The notes under the pieces were generated by a model that saw nothing but the letters and a program-made list of their open reading frames with translations, was not told the DNA's origin and searched no databases. A DNA stretch of 64,000 bases, taken from the NCBI GenBank assembly GCA_914767715.1, contig OU612075.1, positions 7,068,001 through 7,132,000 of the forward strand, read 5' to 3'. The stretch is from Membranipora membranacea (Eukaryota > Bryozoa > Gymnolaemata > Cheilostomatida > Membraniporidae). Shown in pieces: positions 37,221-58,314 of this stretch (its first letter is position 1; every line of letters begins with the position of its first letter). The translations under genes and the position numbers were made by a program.

Positions 37221-37365
37221 GTTTGAGAATATTCTTGCTAGTCTCACCAGTGATTTCCGTAGCATATTATAATTGTTCCTGTCCTTCAATCTAGATCTCT
37301 ATGTCATTGACGGGAGAAGTTGAAGCAGCAGTACTAATTTAGTATAATTTTGAAGTTCTTTAGTA

Positions 37366-40300
37366 TTAGGAGGTAGGGGCGGCTACTGGTTGTACAGGAC
37401 ACATACGAGATGTGAACGCGATGATCTTTTCTATGGCTGTCTTACCGATAGCTGGACAGCGCGCATGGTTACTCATGTGAACTCCGACCATTCTGAGCTC
37501 GGAGAACACAGTTCTAAAACAAATAAATATTTATATATATATAATATATATATATACATACAAAAATAGGAGAACTCAGTCCTAAAACAAACATATATTT
37601 TCTTAAACTCTGCACCAATATGAAGACTATGACCAGTAACCGGAGCGTAAAAGTTACGGAATAAGTGATTTAAAATTTATCATATTTGTACAGACATTAT
37701 GTTGTCCAAGGAACGAAAAAAGAACCAAGTAGAAGTTGCATGCATGTTTCCATGTACCCACAACGTCAAGCTGTCTATGAAGAGTAGGACTGTGAACAAA
37801 GGTGTCTCAGAGATGATCATCCAGAGGAATACATAACTGTTGAATCATTCGACAAATATAACAGATGATTAACTGAATGCCATAGTGCGACTGGAGCACT
37901 ATGGGACACAATGATACATAAACATGTTGAGTATTTCTAGTTTGAGGTGATTGTGAAGGAAACAGGTTTTTTTGGTTTCCTTCTAGAGTCCTCAGTCTAA
38001 TTCACAATACTACTCTTGATCTTCACTAAAACTTGAGATAAAATGGTACTCAAAAGGTATTATTTTGTATTGCTATCATGAAAAGAACACCTTTTCAGTA
38101 CCTTGCAACCTCAACTTTAAGGGAACTCAATTGAAACTGGCCACAGGCTGTAAATGTATCCAGAGCAGTATTCTAAATTAGACTGAGAACTACCAAAATT
38201 TAGACTGAGAACTACCACAAACCAGATTCGTTCAAATCCAAACTTTGTATATAGTGTACTTACTTGCTGTATGGGTTTCTAGCAGAAGTGTATCTCATAC
38301 ATAGAAATCTATAGTAGCCAAAGGGTAACATCAGAGATCCTTGTCCGCTATAAACATAAACAGTTTCATCGTAAGTGTAAAGGAATATATCGGCTGGCTG
38401 CTTTAAAGCACATCGATCCCATGATATACTATTGCATGTATATCTCTGATCGATGGAGAGTGAATTAATTTAGTACCATCTGATGGAATTTGGTGTGACG
38501 ACCCGAGGATATTTTCATTACTTAGGGTTAGGTACTGTCACTAAATTGGCTCTAACGATCAGAGATACACTTCATGTTAAATGTGTTAATAAAGTTTTGA
38601 TGTCAGTGTGGCTTTAAAGTGGGAGAATACTCTACAGGAAGAAATGTTTGGTGGGAATTAAATTTCGTGATTTTGGCGACCTAGAAAATTGCTAATAATT
38701 TATTCCACCAAAAAATTGATCCAAAAAGGAAGAAAAATAGAAAGAATAAAAAAATCTGAAAGAAAAGTTAGAAGTTATCTCTTTTTAGCGAGTGGACGAC
38801 GCGCGAAATTAGGTTCCACCAAACATTTCTTCCTGTAGGGTATACATGAAAAGCATTCCTACCTATTGCCTTTGCCGTATTCGCTAACTTACAAAGCAAA
38901 ATGTCTGAAGGTAGCTCAATTCACCAGTCACCTTGAGTACATTAGGACAGTCTTGGACTATTATAGTTCAATACTGTCTGCATGTTATTAATTTATAGTT
39001 CCTAGTGTTTTGCAAAATTGACGATTCAATCCATCCCGTCCATTCTGGGGAGGATTTGGATTGAAAGACGCTAGTCACTTCTGTATTGTTTTCTTCTAAT
39101 CTTTCCACTTCCTCTCTTGGTAGACCAAGTGACTTCATTTGGCAGCGACAGCAATAATACCCAACTTAATTCTTGCTATACTTATTGGGTAGAAGATGTG
39201 TATGTTTAGTAAATTTTCAGTCCTTCAACTTCGACCCTATCGGCATTTGGAATTACTTACTTCCAGGTCATATATGGTTTGTATACTCACGTTATAATCA
39301 TAATAATAGTAGTAGGCATAAGAGTTATCTCAATAGTAGCTATGAGTTTCAGTATCTGCCTCTGGTTTGTATCTATTTTTGCAATCATTCGACGGACTAA
39401 TCCAAGAGAATCCGGTCCCAGGAGCTACAAGCATAGAAGATCAGGCAACATGAAGCAACACTTATTCTCCATCTAATAATCATTTTTGTGCATATATAAT
39501 CTTTTTGTTTTGTTTGTGAGGTCAACAAGATGTTACTCTCTTAATACACTTATATGGATATGGAAAACTCAATATTAATAATAGGTCGGAAGTCACGTTA
39601 GTAAGTAGGAAGTGATGATAACAGGTTGGAAGTTGCCAGCGTTGAGTTGATACTGTAACAATGATATGCTGGACTGCTAGAGCGGTGGTCATTATAACAC
39701 AAAGAGATATTTTTTTATCTGTTTACGTCGTTTACATTAAACATGAAACAACCGAAACATGGGTCCAATCAGATAGTTCGAAACTAGAGTTGTGACAGCC
39801 ACAATACAACGGATTGCAAGCCAGCAAAGTCCAAAAGTTCCGTCCAATTGATGTGTGGCTTTGATGGTGTCCAACCGTGTTACTTGTTAATCAGAGCCCA
39901 GGGCACAAATCACAGACAGTTTCCTATTGCATTTCTCAAAGCGAGAAAACACAAACAAGAAGAGCCCTAATAAAAATCACCAGTTTCAAATAGTGACAAA
40001 ATTTTTGTGGACTGTTAATTCATTTTTTATTATACCGGTGTTGATCATATTGAAGGAGTTTTTTAGCACAGTTCATGGGTATGGTGACTACATATACTAC
40101 TTACATTGAGTAGAATTTTGGTGTACTTTGTAACATGGAGCAGAGCAAACAGGAATACTGGCATCAGTATCACTAGAATAGATGTAGTTAAGGAGAAAGC
40201 AACATGAACTGGCTTGTAACCCTCATGAAAAATACGGATCTATATATCATCTGTTTAGTAGGCATTTCGTTATGATTATGATTGTCTGTAAGTATGGCAA

Positions 40301-42002
40301 TATTATCACATGTGCTGGTAGGGTGTTGTACGACTAGCTGTTCTTGAAAATAAGACTGTATTTTTGTACTCTCTAGAGTCTTTACAGAGCTAACTCAGAC
40401 TTTGGTTTGCTCAAATTGGACAAATCTAAGGTACATGAATATGTTGGCAGCTCATTTATGTTATTTCTTTGTTTTCAATTTCATTGACTATTCAAATCTG
40501 CCAACTTGCAGTGAGGTTACGATACCATTTTAGGTAGAAAGTACACCTGGTATCAAACATGTTAGGATTATGCATGCCGAAGGTTTGAACAGTTTTCCCA
40601 ACTTAAAAGAGAAGTACAAAGAATTCCCACCACAGCACCAGATGGGACTGGAGCACTACACCGGAGCAACATCCACTTCCCAAACAGTTACCAAAGTTGT
40701 CTCCACTGATTCTGACTTTCTTCATATAAATCCAAGGACTACGTGGAATTTGTTTGCGGAGAAGTTCTAAAGTCTGTGCCTTCGATATCAAAAGGGAGTT
40801 AGATTGGTCAATTTATACTCCTGTCTATCCAACAATATGATAGCTGTTTAGCCTTATCCATCAATAGGCCCAAACCCTAGAAAATCTCCGCAGACAAATA
40901 TCTCAAGTCCTTGGAAATATGAGGGTAGGGGAAGGTGACTGCTGTTTAACAACGTGCATGTTATCATATAAAGGATACTGCTGACGGGCTGTGCTGTGTA
41001 GAGCATGATCACGCTGAATATAAGATAATGAGCACTGTCCTCGCTCACTAAGGCTGAGATAAACTCTCTGTTTAATCTAGGCTGGGGCATTCTCTGGTGG
41101 AGTCTTAGGGCACTTGTAATCGCCCCTGCTATCAAAACCCTCTGTCCACTGGTATACTGTGACAGTCTGCAAAGAAGATACAATTTTATCAGGATTCAGA
41201 CCATGTTTTAAACCACTGTTATAAGAGGGCTAGACGTATTTTGTAAATGCCATAAGCAGAATGACCAGGTTTTACATCAGTTTTATTCCAACAAGCATTT
41301 GATTTTTTTAAATTGTCAGCCAAGTAGCTTTGCTTCATCATTGATGATAGTAACAAATAAAGATTATCTTTTCTAATTGCTAAAATCGTTGGCTGCATCA
41401 TTGAAATAAGCAATATTGATTTGTAACTATATAACAGCAATGTCTTCCTTATGCTTGTGAGAGTGCCGTCGTGCCATATGAAGGCCATTTATATGTAATG
41501 TGACACCAAGTTAGGAGATATTGTAACTATGATATTGCAAATGGTCTTAGAAATTTGACACTTATCGAAAGGTGAGGAAGTGGTACATAGCTATCAATTG
41601 TCAAACCATCAATCACCTTCCACATTTAAACACTTACTATCAAATTTCTCTATTATAATATTATTCTAGCAGGACTATATTTTTGTAGCATGATTGGTTG
41701 AAGAGTAATATCTAGAAGTTTTTATATAAGATGCCCTGTCCTGGCCAAACACGGGATCTACATTATAATAGCTCAAATGGTTTGCAATAATGGACTCACC
41801 CAAACAGAGGAAGGACGAATGAGATTGTGAATAGGATTGTACCGACTCTGGCAACCCACATTGCAGCTTCTACCTTATCCTGACTTATATGGGCGATAAC
41901 TGCCTGCATACCACCCCCACTGGGGGCAGCACCTGAGGATGTGGATCCATTACTATCTCCTGCGCCAGTCTCATTGCGAGGCTCATCTGTTTGATCTGAC
42001 AT
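37366..42002 (-). CDS. TMEM33: TMEM33, ER membrane protein (one exon unresolved)
   Basis: Exons in transcript order: 41800-42002, 40979-41166, 40105-40172, a gap, 38264-38347 (possibly extending to 38400) and 37366-37513. TMEM33 is a multi-pass ER/nuclear-envelope protein that works with reticulons in shaping ER tubules. Seen: MWVARVGTILFTISFVLPLF (TM1) after a Ser/Gly-rich N terminus; TSALRLHQRMPQPRL, nearly the human motif; PVFLFALLHVTKYTK; SGQGSLMLPFGYYRFLCMRY; RNPYSKTVFSELRMV. All known junctions are phase-consistent. About 30 residues between YTKILLN and SGQGSL, expected to hold the third hydrophobic region, are not confidently placed. The 38264 exon can be read upstream to 38400 as DIFLYTYDETVYVY, resembling the family's EIFL...TV segment. 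The reading frame is otherwise intact, so I treat it as a functional gene. Confidence 0.85.
38441..38567. mobile_element. TIR element with TATCTCTGATCG ends, copy 2
   Basis: TATCTCTGATCG and CGATCAGAGATA form a perfect 12-bp inverted repeat at the ends. The interior shares AGTGAATTAATTTAG and TGTGACGACC-type sequence with the copy at 23753-23900. It lies within 40 bp of the longest possible TMEM33 exon, and an open frame runs from it into that exon. Confidence 0.65.
39221..39476 (+). CDS. Possible plus-strand exon with a transmembrane segment
   Basis: After a good acceptor (AAATTTTCAG), an open frame of about 84 codons encodes a Ser/Thr-rich start. A long hydrophobic run of about 35 residues follows (around VIIIIIVVGIRVISIVAMSF), then a basic tail (RRTNPRESGPRSYKHRR). 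It lies in a TMEM33 intron on the opposite strand. I recognise no family, and the upstream exons and start codon were not found. AT-rich triplets (ATA repeats) create some of the Ile run, so chance is possible. Confidence 0.2.
40534..40770 (+). CDS. Candidate terminal exon of a plus-strand gene
   Basis: Following a strong acceptor (CCATTTTAG), a 78-codon frame runs to a TAA. It is hydrophilic and of ordinary amino-acid composition (VESTPGIKHVRIMHAEG..., ending TTWNLFAEKF), like a cytoplasmic tail. It lies in the TMEM33 intron between 40172 and 40979, on the opposite strand. No family is recognised. It could follow the membrane exon at 39221-39476 (for example via a GTATCT donor inside it, phase 0), but this join is speculative. 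Confidence 0.35.
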   Translation, partial: VESTPGIKHVRIMHAEGLNSFPNLKEKYKEFPPQHQMGLEHYTGATSTSQTVTKVVSTDSDFLHINPRTTWNLFAEKF

Positions 42003-43852
42003 GGTGTTGGGTGTCTTATCTTATAAGAAGAAAAGCATACATATATGCCTACCCCTAGAGTCAGATACAGACATAGAAGGGTTGTGAATCGATGCTTAGA
42101 TCTGATAAAAGAGAGGGGCAAATGCCTGCGAATGCTGAACAATCTTCATTCCTCATAAATAATTAAAAAATATATTTATATAGGGCCTACAATATATATA
42201 TATCGATAATGCATAGCCTATGCAACTATTAATAATTATAATACCAACTATGAAAAATTTCTCATAACAGGACCAGGTAACTGTTACTCTAATAATGATA
42301 GTACTGAATAATTTAATTGATGATTGATCAAATTGATGATGAATGAATAATATTATTATGGGTTATTTTCATTTTTTGGGTTTTTTCTAGCCATCTCTCT
42401 CTCTCAGTCTCAGCCTCTGCATCATCAATACCAAAGAGGGCCCCTTCCCCCTTTCTTGGATGCAATCTATGTCCATGCAACTCCTTGGTCCAAGTCATTT
42501 TTGAGAAGAAACAGGGCTGAGATAGATAAATAAGATAGACAGATGATGATGATAGTAATAGTTCATTCTCCCTGGATATATATAATAATATATTATATTT
42601 ATATAAATAATATATGTTGCATGCCAGCCCAGGGAGCTTCAATCTCAGTTCCTGCATCTGTTTGATCATGGATATATAGTAGTGTTGACTTACGTTACTC
42701 TTTCTTCACTTGTGGTTGGTGCAATCTGCAAGAAGTTCCAGTATATGAAACTTATCCTTGTGGAAATGAAATGATGAGTAAATTCAAGTTTCCACAACTT
42801 TAATTCTGGATTTTTCTTTTCAATAGCTGTAAACTGAACTAACTACGCAATAATAAAGAATGATATATTATCTTAATATATTTTGTGGAGAAGAACTGCT
42901 GCAATTTTAGGACTATGTGAGTCATTTACTACCTCCATTCCAAAGATTGAGCTGAAGGAAGAAAAAGTTCATTCATTTCATCAGCTGAATCGGCTGCTAA
43001 TATTTGGTCGTGTTTGTTTGGTGATTGGACGGAGTAACGATTGCAGTGTGTCACAATACACTATTTCATAACTTTTGTGGAACATGGTGAGCACTAAAAC
43101 ATCTTGCATCAATTACCTCTCTTCTCTGTCCCTATAAAGACAATGCACTCAGTTATAGCAAATATTATTTAAACAAAAAGGAAACTAAACTAAGACAGAG
43201 CCTAGTGTTTTTGTGTACTGGCTGGTGTGTGTTTTATTAATTGTAAGTGTGCTCTTAGTCTTAGCTTGTCCTCTACGGGGGGCTGACCAGTCACCCTCTC
43301 ATCAAGGAGTTAATCCTTGCTCTCACTCTAGTTCCGACTGGCTTCCATCATCATCAAGCTGATCAAGGAGGGAGTGTAAAACGAAAAAACTTCCTTGGTT
43401 CCATTCTCCCTGGTTCCATCCATGTCAGTCCTTTTGGATTATCTGGTGTCTCTAAGTCTAATGGTCCTTGTTGAAGGAAAAATACTTCAGTGGGCTTTGT
43501 GATGCTGCAAAACCCCTAGTGTTTTTATTGCTTTTTTTCTCATTTTCTGCATTAACTGACTGCATGGAAAGCTCAGAGCATACCTCCCTGTGTTGAATCA
43601 TGTCGAGAGACTCGCAATCAATGTCTTCATTTGTGGTGGGGCCCCACAGTGTGTTGGGCGGCAAAAACTCTTAATTTTATAGGCTAGGAGGCAAACATCC
43701 TTGGGTGCATCATGTACGTAGAATGTGCTTGATTGATCCGCACTCTTCTCTAGCTCCACACACATAATATTATGGCACCTTGACAATGCAAAAGATTATG
43801 CTGTTCTGAATGGGCACTGAAAACCGTCACTGGTGACGGGTGTAGTACGACA

Positions 43853-43973
43853 TGTGGCAGGTGATGTATGGGACGCGTCAGACAACACTCAGGCCTAAAA
43901 AGCATTGTTGTTTGTGGTGTAGGGGCTGCATGATGTTGTAAAGACACTTGTCCCAACATCACCTGCCACACGT
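43853..43973. repeat. Inverted repeat with GTGGCAGGTGATGT arms
   Basis: CATGTGGCAGGTGATGT is inverted as ACATCACCTGCCACACG 87 bp further on, with one mismatch. The adjoining GGGACG/CGTCCC is also inverted, though offset. It lies in the unexplained frame 43750-44127. Confidence 0.5.
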
Positions 43974-45049
43974 CCCACAAGCCTTTATTGTTGGATTGGA
44001 CTAAGTACCTAAAACATTTCATACCATGCAACATGGGAGACACCAACGAACCCTCTACTATGATACTGTTTTTAGAAACTGACAGCAAATTCATAATTTT
44101 TTTGCAATCTTGAAGACGATCACACATTAATTTTGGTTCATGGCATAGTTAACCCTTTTTCCATTTCTCCATATCGTCATAGATGGTTTGGCTTATACTA
44201 TCAAAAAATCAAATTTTCCTTCCCTGATCATACAGAACTGGACTTTTCCTGTAATGGACACGCATGTAATATAAACTGAGTGATTCACAGCCTTGATTGC
44301 AATTAAAATGTGGTTTCACATTCTCAATAGGAGTACTGGCATTTCAATTCAGAGGCTGCATTGGTTCCCTATGGGAACTCCTGTGTTGTAGTAATGACAG
44401 TGTTTGATTTACTGTGAAATCGATTGGATGATTTTCATGGTAGCGCTGTGATACAATGATGTCAGTATACCAATATGATGGTGATCTTTCAAGTTAAGTG
44501 AGTGATGAGCGCAAGTTGTCTCACTAGTTGTTTTACAGGTTGTTCGACACCAATATACTCATAATTACTCCTAAAATGCACTAAAACACTAATGATAATA
44601 CAATCAAAATTATAACAAATAATTAAAAAAACGGATCGGACCAAGGAGTACTCCTTTACTTCTTGATTGGACAGATGACAGATAAACCTTTCATTTTTGC
44701 CTTATTGTCGTATTTTTAAAGTGTGATTACGGTTTGTTTTTTGTGTGACTTGACATCACCATGATATGTAATTTACGACGATTGTAGTTATTGAAAAGCA
44801 AAAACTGAGACTGAAGTCATGCTTGAGGCTAATGTGACATTTAAGAGTGCACTCATGTTCACCTGTGTCACTGTAATGACCTCACTGATCTATACCATTA
44901 CTGGTAAAGCTTTGCTTAAAAAGGTTATTGATAGAGTTTGGAATCAGTTCTCCGCTCATCTTTATGATGTTAATGTGGTGTATGTAATGTACAAGCCCTG
45001 TAAATTGCTGTCTACCATATTGCAAAAAAACTAAAGCAATATATAGTCA

Positions 45050-45489
45050 GGCAGTTAGTTCTGCAGTAGCTATGCAATATTTTTACACTTCTGGGTAAAA
45101 ATTATGTATAGTGTTTGAAATTGTCCCCCTACTCATCTATGAGGTCACGACTCACGATGTTATGCCTATGACTGTTTAAGCCCAATAAGCAATCTTCTTT
45201 TGAGAGCTGTGGAGGCTGAATCATATTTTTTAGTGAAATGAGTCATCTACTCATACTTGTGCAATGTCTCCTGATGAAAAAAATATATATTCATTTCAGT
45301 CTATTTGGAAGAAAATCAGTGATCAAAAATTTTTTGAATGGAAGTGTCATTTTTGTACAATGCATACCCCATGTCGACACCATATATGAGTAGGGGGACA
45401 CTTTCTAACACTAAACATAATTTTCACCTAGAAGTGCTTTGAATATCTCATTTTAAAAATACTGCATTACTACTGCAGAACTAGCTGCT
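45050..45489. mobile_element. Foldback element, about 440 bp, long inverted repeats
   Basis: Left arm TTAGTTCTGCAGTAGCTATG and on to TGTCCCCCTACTCAT (ends about 45135) is inverted on the right as ATGAGTAGGGGGACA through CTGCAGAACTAGCTGC. The arms are about 85-100 bp with scattered differences. No coding capacity; no clear target duplication. Confidence 0.7.
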
Positions 45490-46034
45490 GTTCATATATT
45501 TTGCTTTGTTCGTTGCGAATTAAGGCAATCAGTCACTGATGTGAAATCCTCTTACACAGCATATTTGATGCTAATTAAGGAAGTTTAAATGTTTATTTTG
45601 ACGTGGTTATAAAAAACTTATGATCTACATTTGTATTAGATCACTCGATAATAAAATTCTGCAACATCATTATTACTCCAAGATTACACATTGCAAGCAT
45701 CCTTGTTTGATTGCTTTTAAACTGATGTAATTGAACTACTTGTGTCATTCTGCTAACAGAGTGTCATTAGTTTGCTTGTATTTAAAATCTGTTACTATTT
45801 CGGTGCATTGAGGATCTAGTAAGCAGTCTTATCTCTTCAATCGTTTGACACATTTTGTTTTAAACCAGCTGATATGGATTATCAGTAAAAGCATATCAAA
45901 AATTGTGCTCCACATGTTATTATGGCTGCAATACAATTGTGATGGCTGGTGTTAATTTGACTCCTATCTCTAACGTAAAGCATTTGGACTAAATACTGTA
46001 TCTTATTGTTTCCGATTGACAGAGCGGTGATACA

Positions 46035-55527
<9,493 letters not shown>

Positions 55528-58314
55528 TATCTTCGCTGTGAACAGGTACCTGATCTCAAAATCTAGACACTATGACCAATAATATTAGGGTATAAAGGCT
55601 AGCCTTGTCATGCGGCTACTTTCTTTGTTTTTTGAGGGGGGGAATACCACCCAAAATGAAAACCGCCGCGTGACAAGGCTATAGAAAGGCATGGAAATGG
55701 TTCTCTGGAAATTTATAAACTTTCAATGGAGGAATATGTAGGAAAATGATAGAATTCTGATGAAAATACTATCAAGCGGGTTTTTTTTGCCAAAATCTAT
55801 TTCTTTCTGTCTGTTAATATTTTCTTTGTTCGCTTATATCCTAAATGAATCATTTTTATGTGCTTTTTTGCCTGAATTTCTGAGAAATTATTTAGGGTTT
55901 TCAGCCCTACGGAAGTTGCATGTGGTGACTGACACTGGCACTAATTTGTTGGTACACCTTTTCGTACATCGGTCCGGTTGGTACACCAATAAGCACCACC
56001 CTGGCTAAAGAAAGGATCAAATTAAAAATAAAAATAGAAGGCTTTTCTAATTTTGATAATCCATTATTTAATCCTAATACCCTATCTATTCTAAAACTGG
56101 CACTAATAATAGACCTCTGAACTCTGTAATTGCGTGTCAAGGACATTTTTCACACTAGTCAACATAAACTATCCAAAGGCAGCTAATGGATTTCACAAGA
56201 CACAAGATCTCCTGACACAGAATTTCACATCATAATCTCAGCATGTCATACTAATAAAAGCACCCAACGCTCAATGAGCTTATACAAAGACAACTAAAGG
56301 AACGAATATATCTGGTTTACCGTCAACGAGACTGGCAAGTCAAGGCGGAAAGCAGGGTTATAACCAGAGTAATGCATTTTGACAAAACCGTTTATTCCAC
56401 AGACATTTTAAGTGGTGTTAAGTTATGTTATATTATTAACGGTTTATGTATTATGTTTAGTAGATAATTTTTTTGTTGCTTATGATGGTACTGGATTCAA
56501 TAGACCGTTATTCAGTTTGTTTATAAGGCTTTTATGGGCGCACCTGATCAGTTTGTTTTCTGATAACCATCGAGATGACGGTTTTTTGTTATTACCCGTT
56601 TACGCAGTAAGATGCTGGTCGGATTCATTAATCTCATTTAAATGACTTGTTATTTTTCTACAATTTATTAAACTAATAAATTACAAAGAGTGCGTAAAAC
56701 AGCATGAGTTATGTGTCAGGTGCGGTTTTCGGGGTCCGTGAAAACTGGATCGAGTGGGATTTCACGAAAGTATCCAAACAACAACAATAACAGGATGCAA
56801 CTCAGACTATATTGTCGAATCTGAACAATAACAACATTCAGCAACAAAATGTTTTTTCGAATTTCCTGAGGTACTATGCCAAAGTGTTAAATCAAGAATA
56901 CTATTTTTTTGATACAATTATAGTGTCACAGCATAAATGGTGATAAAGTGGGTTAAATGTTTAACGGTTTAATGGTTTAACTTAATGAAACCGCTCCCCA
57001 GTCTACTGGCTAGAAAACGGGTCAGGTTGGGCATTTGCCACCACATTACTGGGTTAGGTATTGAACTGATATGAAAAGTCACACTGAATTGGCTGTGTAA
57101 ACAGGTAGTTCAGCAGCAAGGAGTTGTTTGCCTTGCTTACCCTGGTTTTATTTGTATCTGACCCTACTTAATTGCCCAGTACCAGATTGAGCAATCGATA
57201 TCCTATTCCCATTTGTAGACTGGTGTAACTTAAGAGACATGCTGACCAATCAGTTCCCTTATCATACTGCGAACAGCTCATTTTCACTTCATTTTTCACT
57301 TTTTCTTCTTCACAGTTTTTTATAGTGCTTCAGGGCAACACATTTTCTTGTATACAACCTCGTTTTGATAAGTATATAGCAAATATATTTTTAGACAGTA
57401 TTTTTCCGCTTTGCATATAACAACTTTAAACTCAAATGTGTAAGAGACGATCCAATCTACCGAAGGAATTGTGATATCAGCATGTGATTTGCGGAATCAC
57501 CTACATTCAAACAAACCATTGGCCTTTTGGAAATAAATCAAAGAAAATCTATAGGGAGTTCTTGCAATGAGTTAGCTGGAAATAATTTTTGATAATAAAA
57601 TAAAGACCATCTTTATTTGTTATATTGTTATGTTACGTTGTAGCAAAATAAAGGTGACTAGGATTTGTACAAAATAATAGTAGTTTCTCGATATACGTTT
57701 TGTTAAAAATAATTGATTGCAAATCCTGATGGCATGCAAAATTGAAATAGTGTCTACTAACTAACCCACACTAAACATAATAAATTACCACTATGGCTTT
57801 GTAACGCAAAAAAATCTTGTGGCAGACAGTTATGAATCAGCAGTTTGTCTTCTTAGAACAAAACGAGCAACAGAGCAACATTCATCCTTTGCTCGGCAAT
57901 GCATCAGGATTAACGAAAATACTTAATAGTTTGTGATGAGATTTGAGTTTATTAGCGAATAACAACTAATAGGAGCACCATTATTCAAGAAGAGTTTCGC
58001 CATGCCTCGTTGAGATAGAAACATAGATATATGTTGCACCGCATGACTTCAAGCTTAGCTGGGCTTGCAGATATGCTTACCCAAGGGTTTATGAACCGAC
58101 CTTGTTAGGTCAAAATAAGAACTAGCAAAGTATAGTTGGAGGGGCTGAGGTTTTTTACACCCTATGTCCGTTGTCCATTTAGTTGGATGGGTATAGGAGT
58201 TAGGGCGTCACAATGTGTTTGAGAATCTGTTGGGGAAATATAAATAATGCTATTGTTTGGTAGAATACTTCTTTTTACTGCTATTGTTGACTCCAAATAG
58301 TTCTAGCTGCTCAG
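55528..58314. other. Convergent intergenic region
   Basis: No supported gene. The frame at 56412-56645 is hydrophobic but short and unrecognised. Contains the family B foldback at 55600 and the 3' ends of ASL and the WAP-like gene; TTTATT at 57948-57953 is a possible polyadenylation signal for the latter on the minus strand. Confidence 0.4.
55600..55681. mobile_element. Foldback MITE family B, copy 4
   Basis: TAGCCTTGTCATGCGGC at the left and GCCGCGTGACAAGGCTA at the right are inverted with one mismatch. It starts about 70 bp after the ASL stop codon, so it is probably transcribed in the ASL 3' UTR and could form a hairpin there. Confidence 0.65.

Larger units (their letters stand above)
36102..37365. 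other. Convergent intergenic region
   Basis: No gene supported. It carries the 3' ends of the phosphatase gene (AATAAA at 36303) and TMEM33 (TTTATT at 37162-37167 on the plus strand), a small family B hairpin at 36781-36812 and the micro-palindrome at 37200. A direct repeat of GTCTCACCAG-type sequence occurs three times between 36990 and 37250. Confidence 0.4.
42003..46034. other. Intergenic region between divergent TMEM33 and ASL
   Basis: No supported gene. Minus-strand frames at 43458-43664, 43598-43786 and 43750-44127 overlap in different frames. They have fairly normal composition, so they could be remains of a decayed gene, but I recognise no domain. A long foldback element occupies 45050-45489 and an imperfect palindrome 43853-43973. 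Confidence 0.35.

Noticed and set aside
39001-39170. Minus-strand open stretch considered as the missing TMEM33 exon
   Set aside because: It ends with a loosely similar ...NYKLITC, and a fine acceptor (CCTCCCCAG) exists, but the phase does not match the preceding exon and no donor keeps the frame into 38347.
43458-44127. Overlapping minus-strand frames that might be a gene
   Set aside because: Three different frames overlap, none has a recognisable domain, and an inverted repeat lies within the longest. A decayed element is possible but not supportable.
56412-56645. 77-residue hydrophobic plus-strand frame
   Set aside because: No signal or domain recognised, no neighbouring exons in phase.
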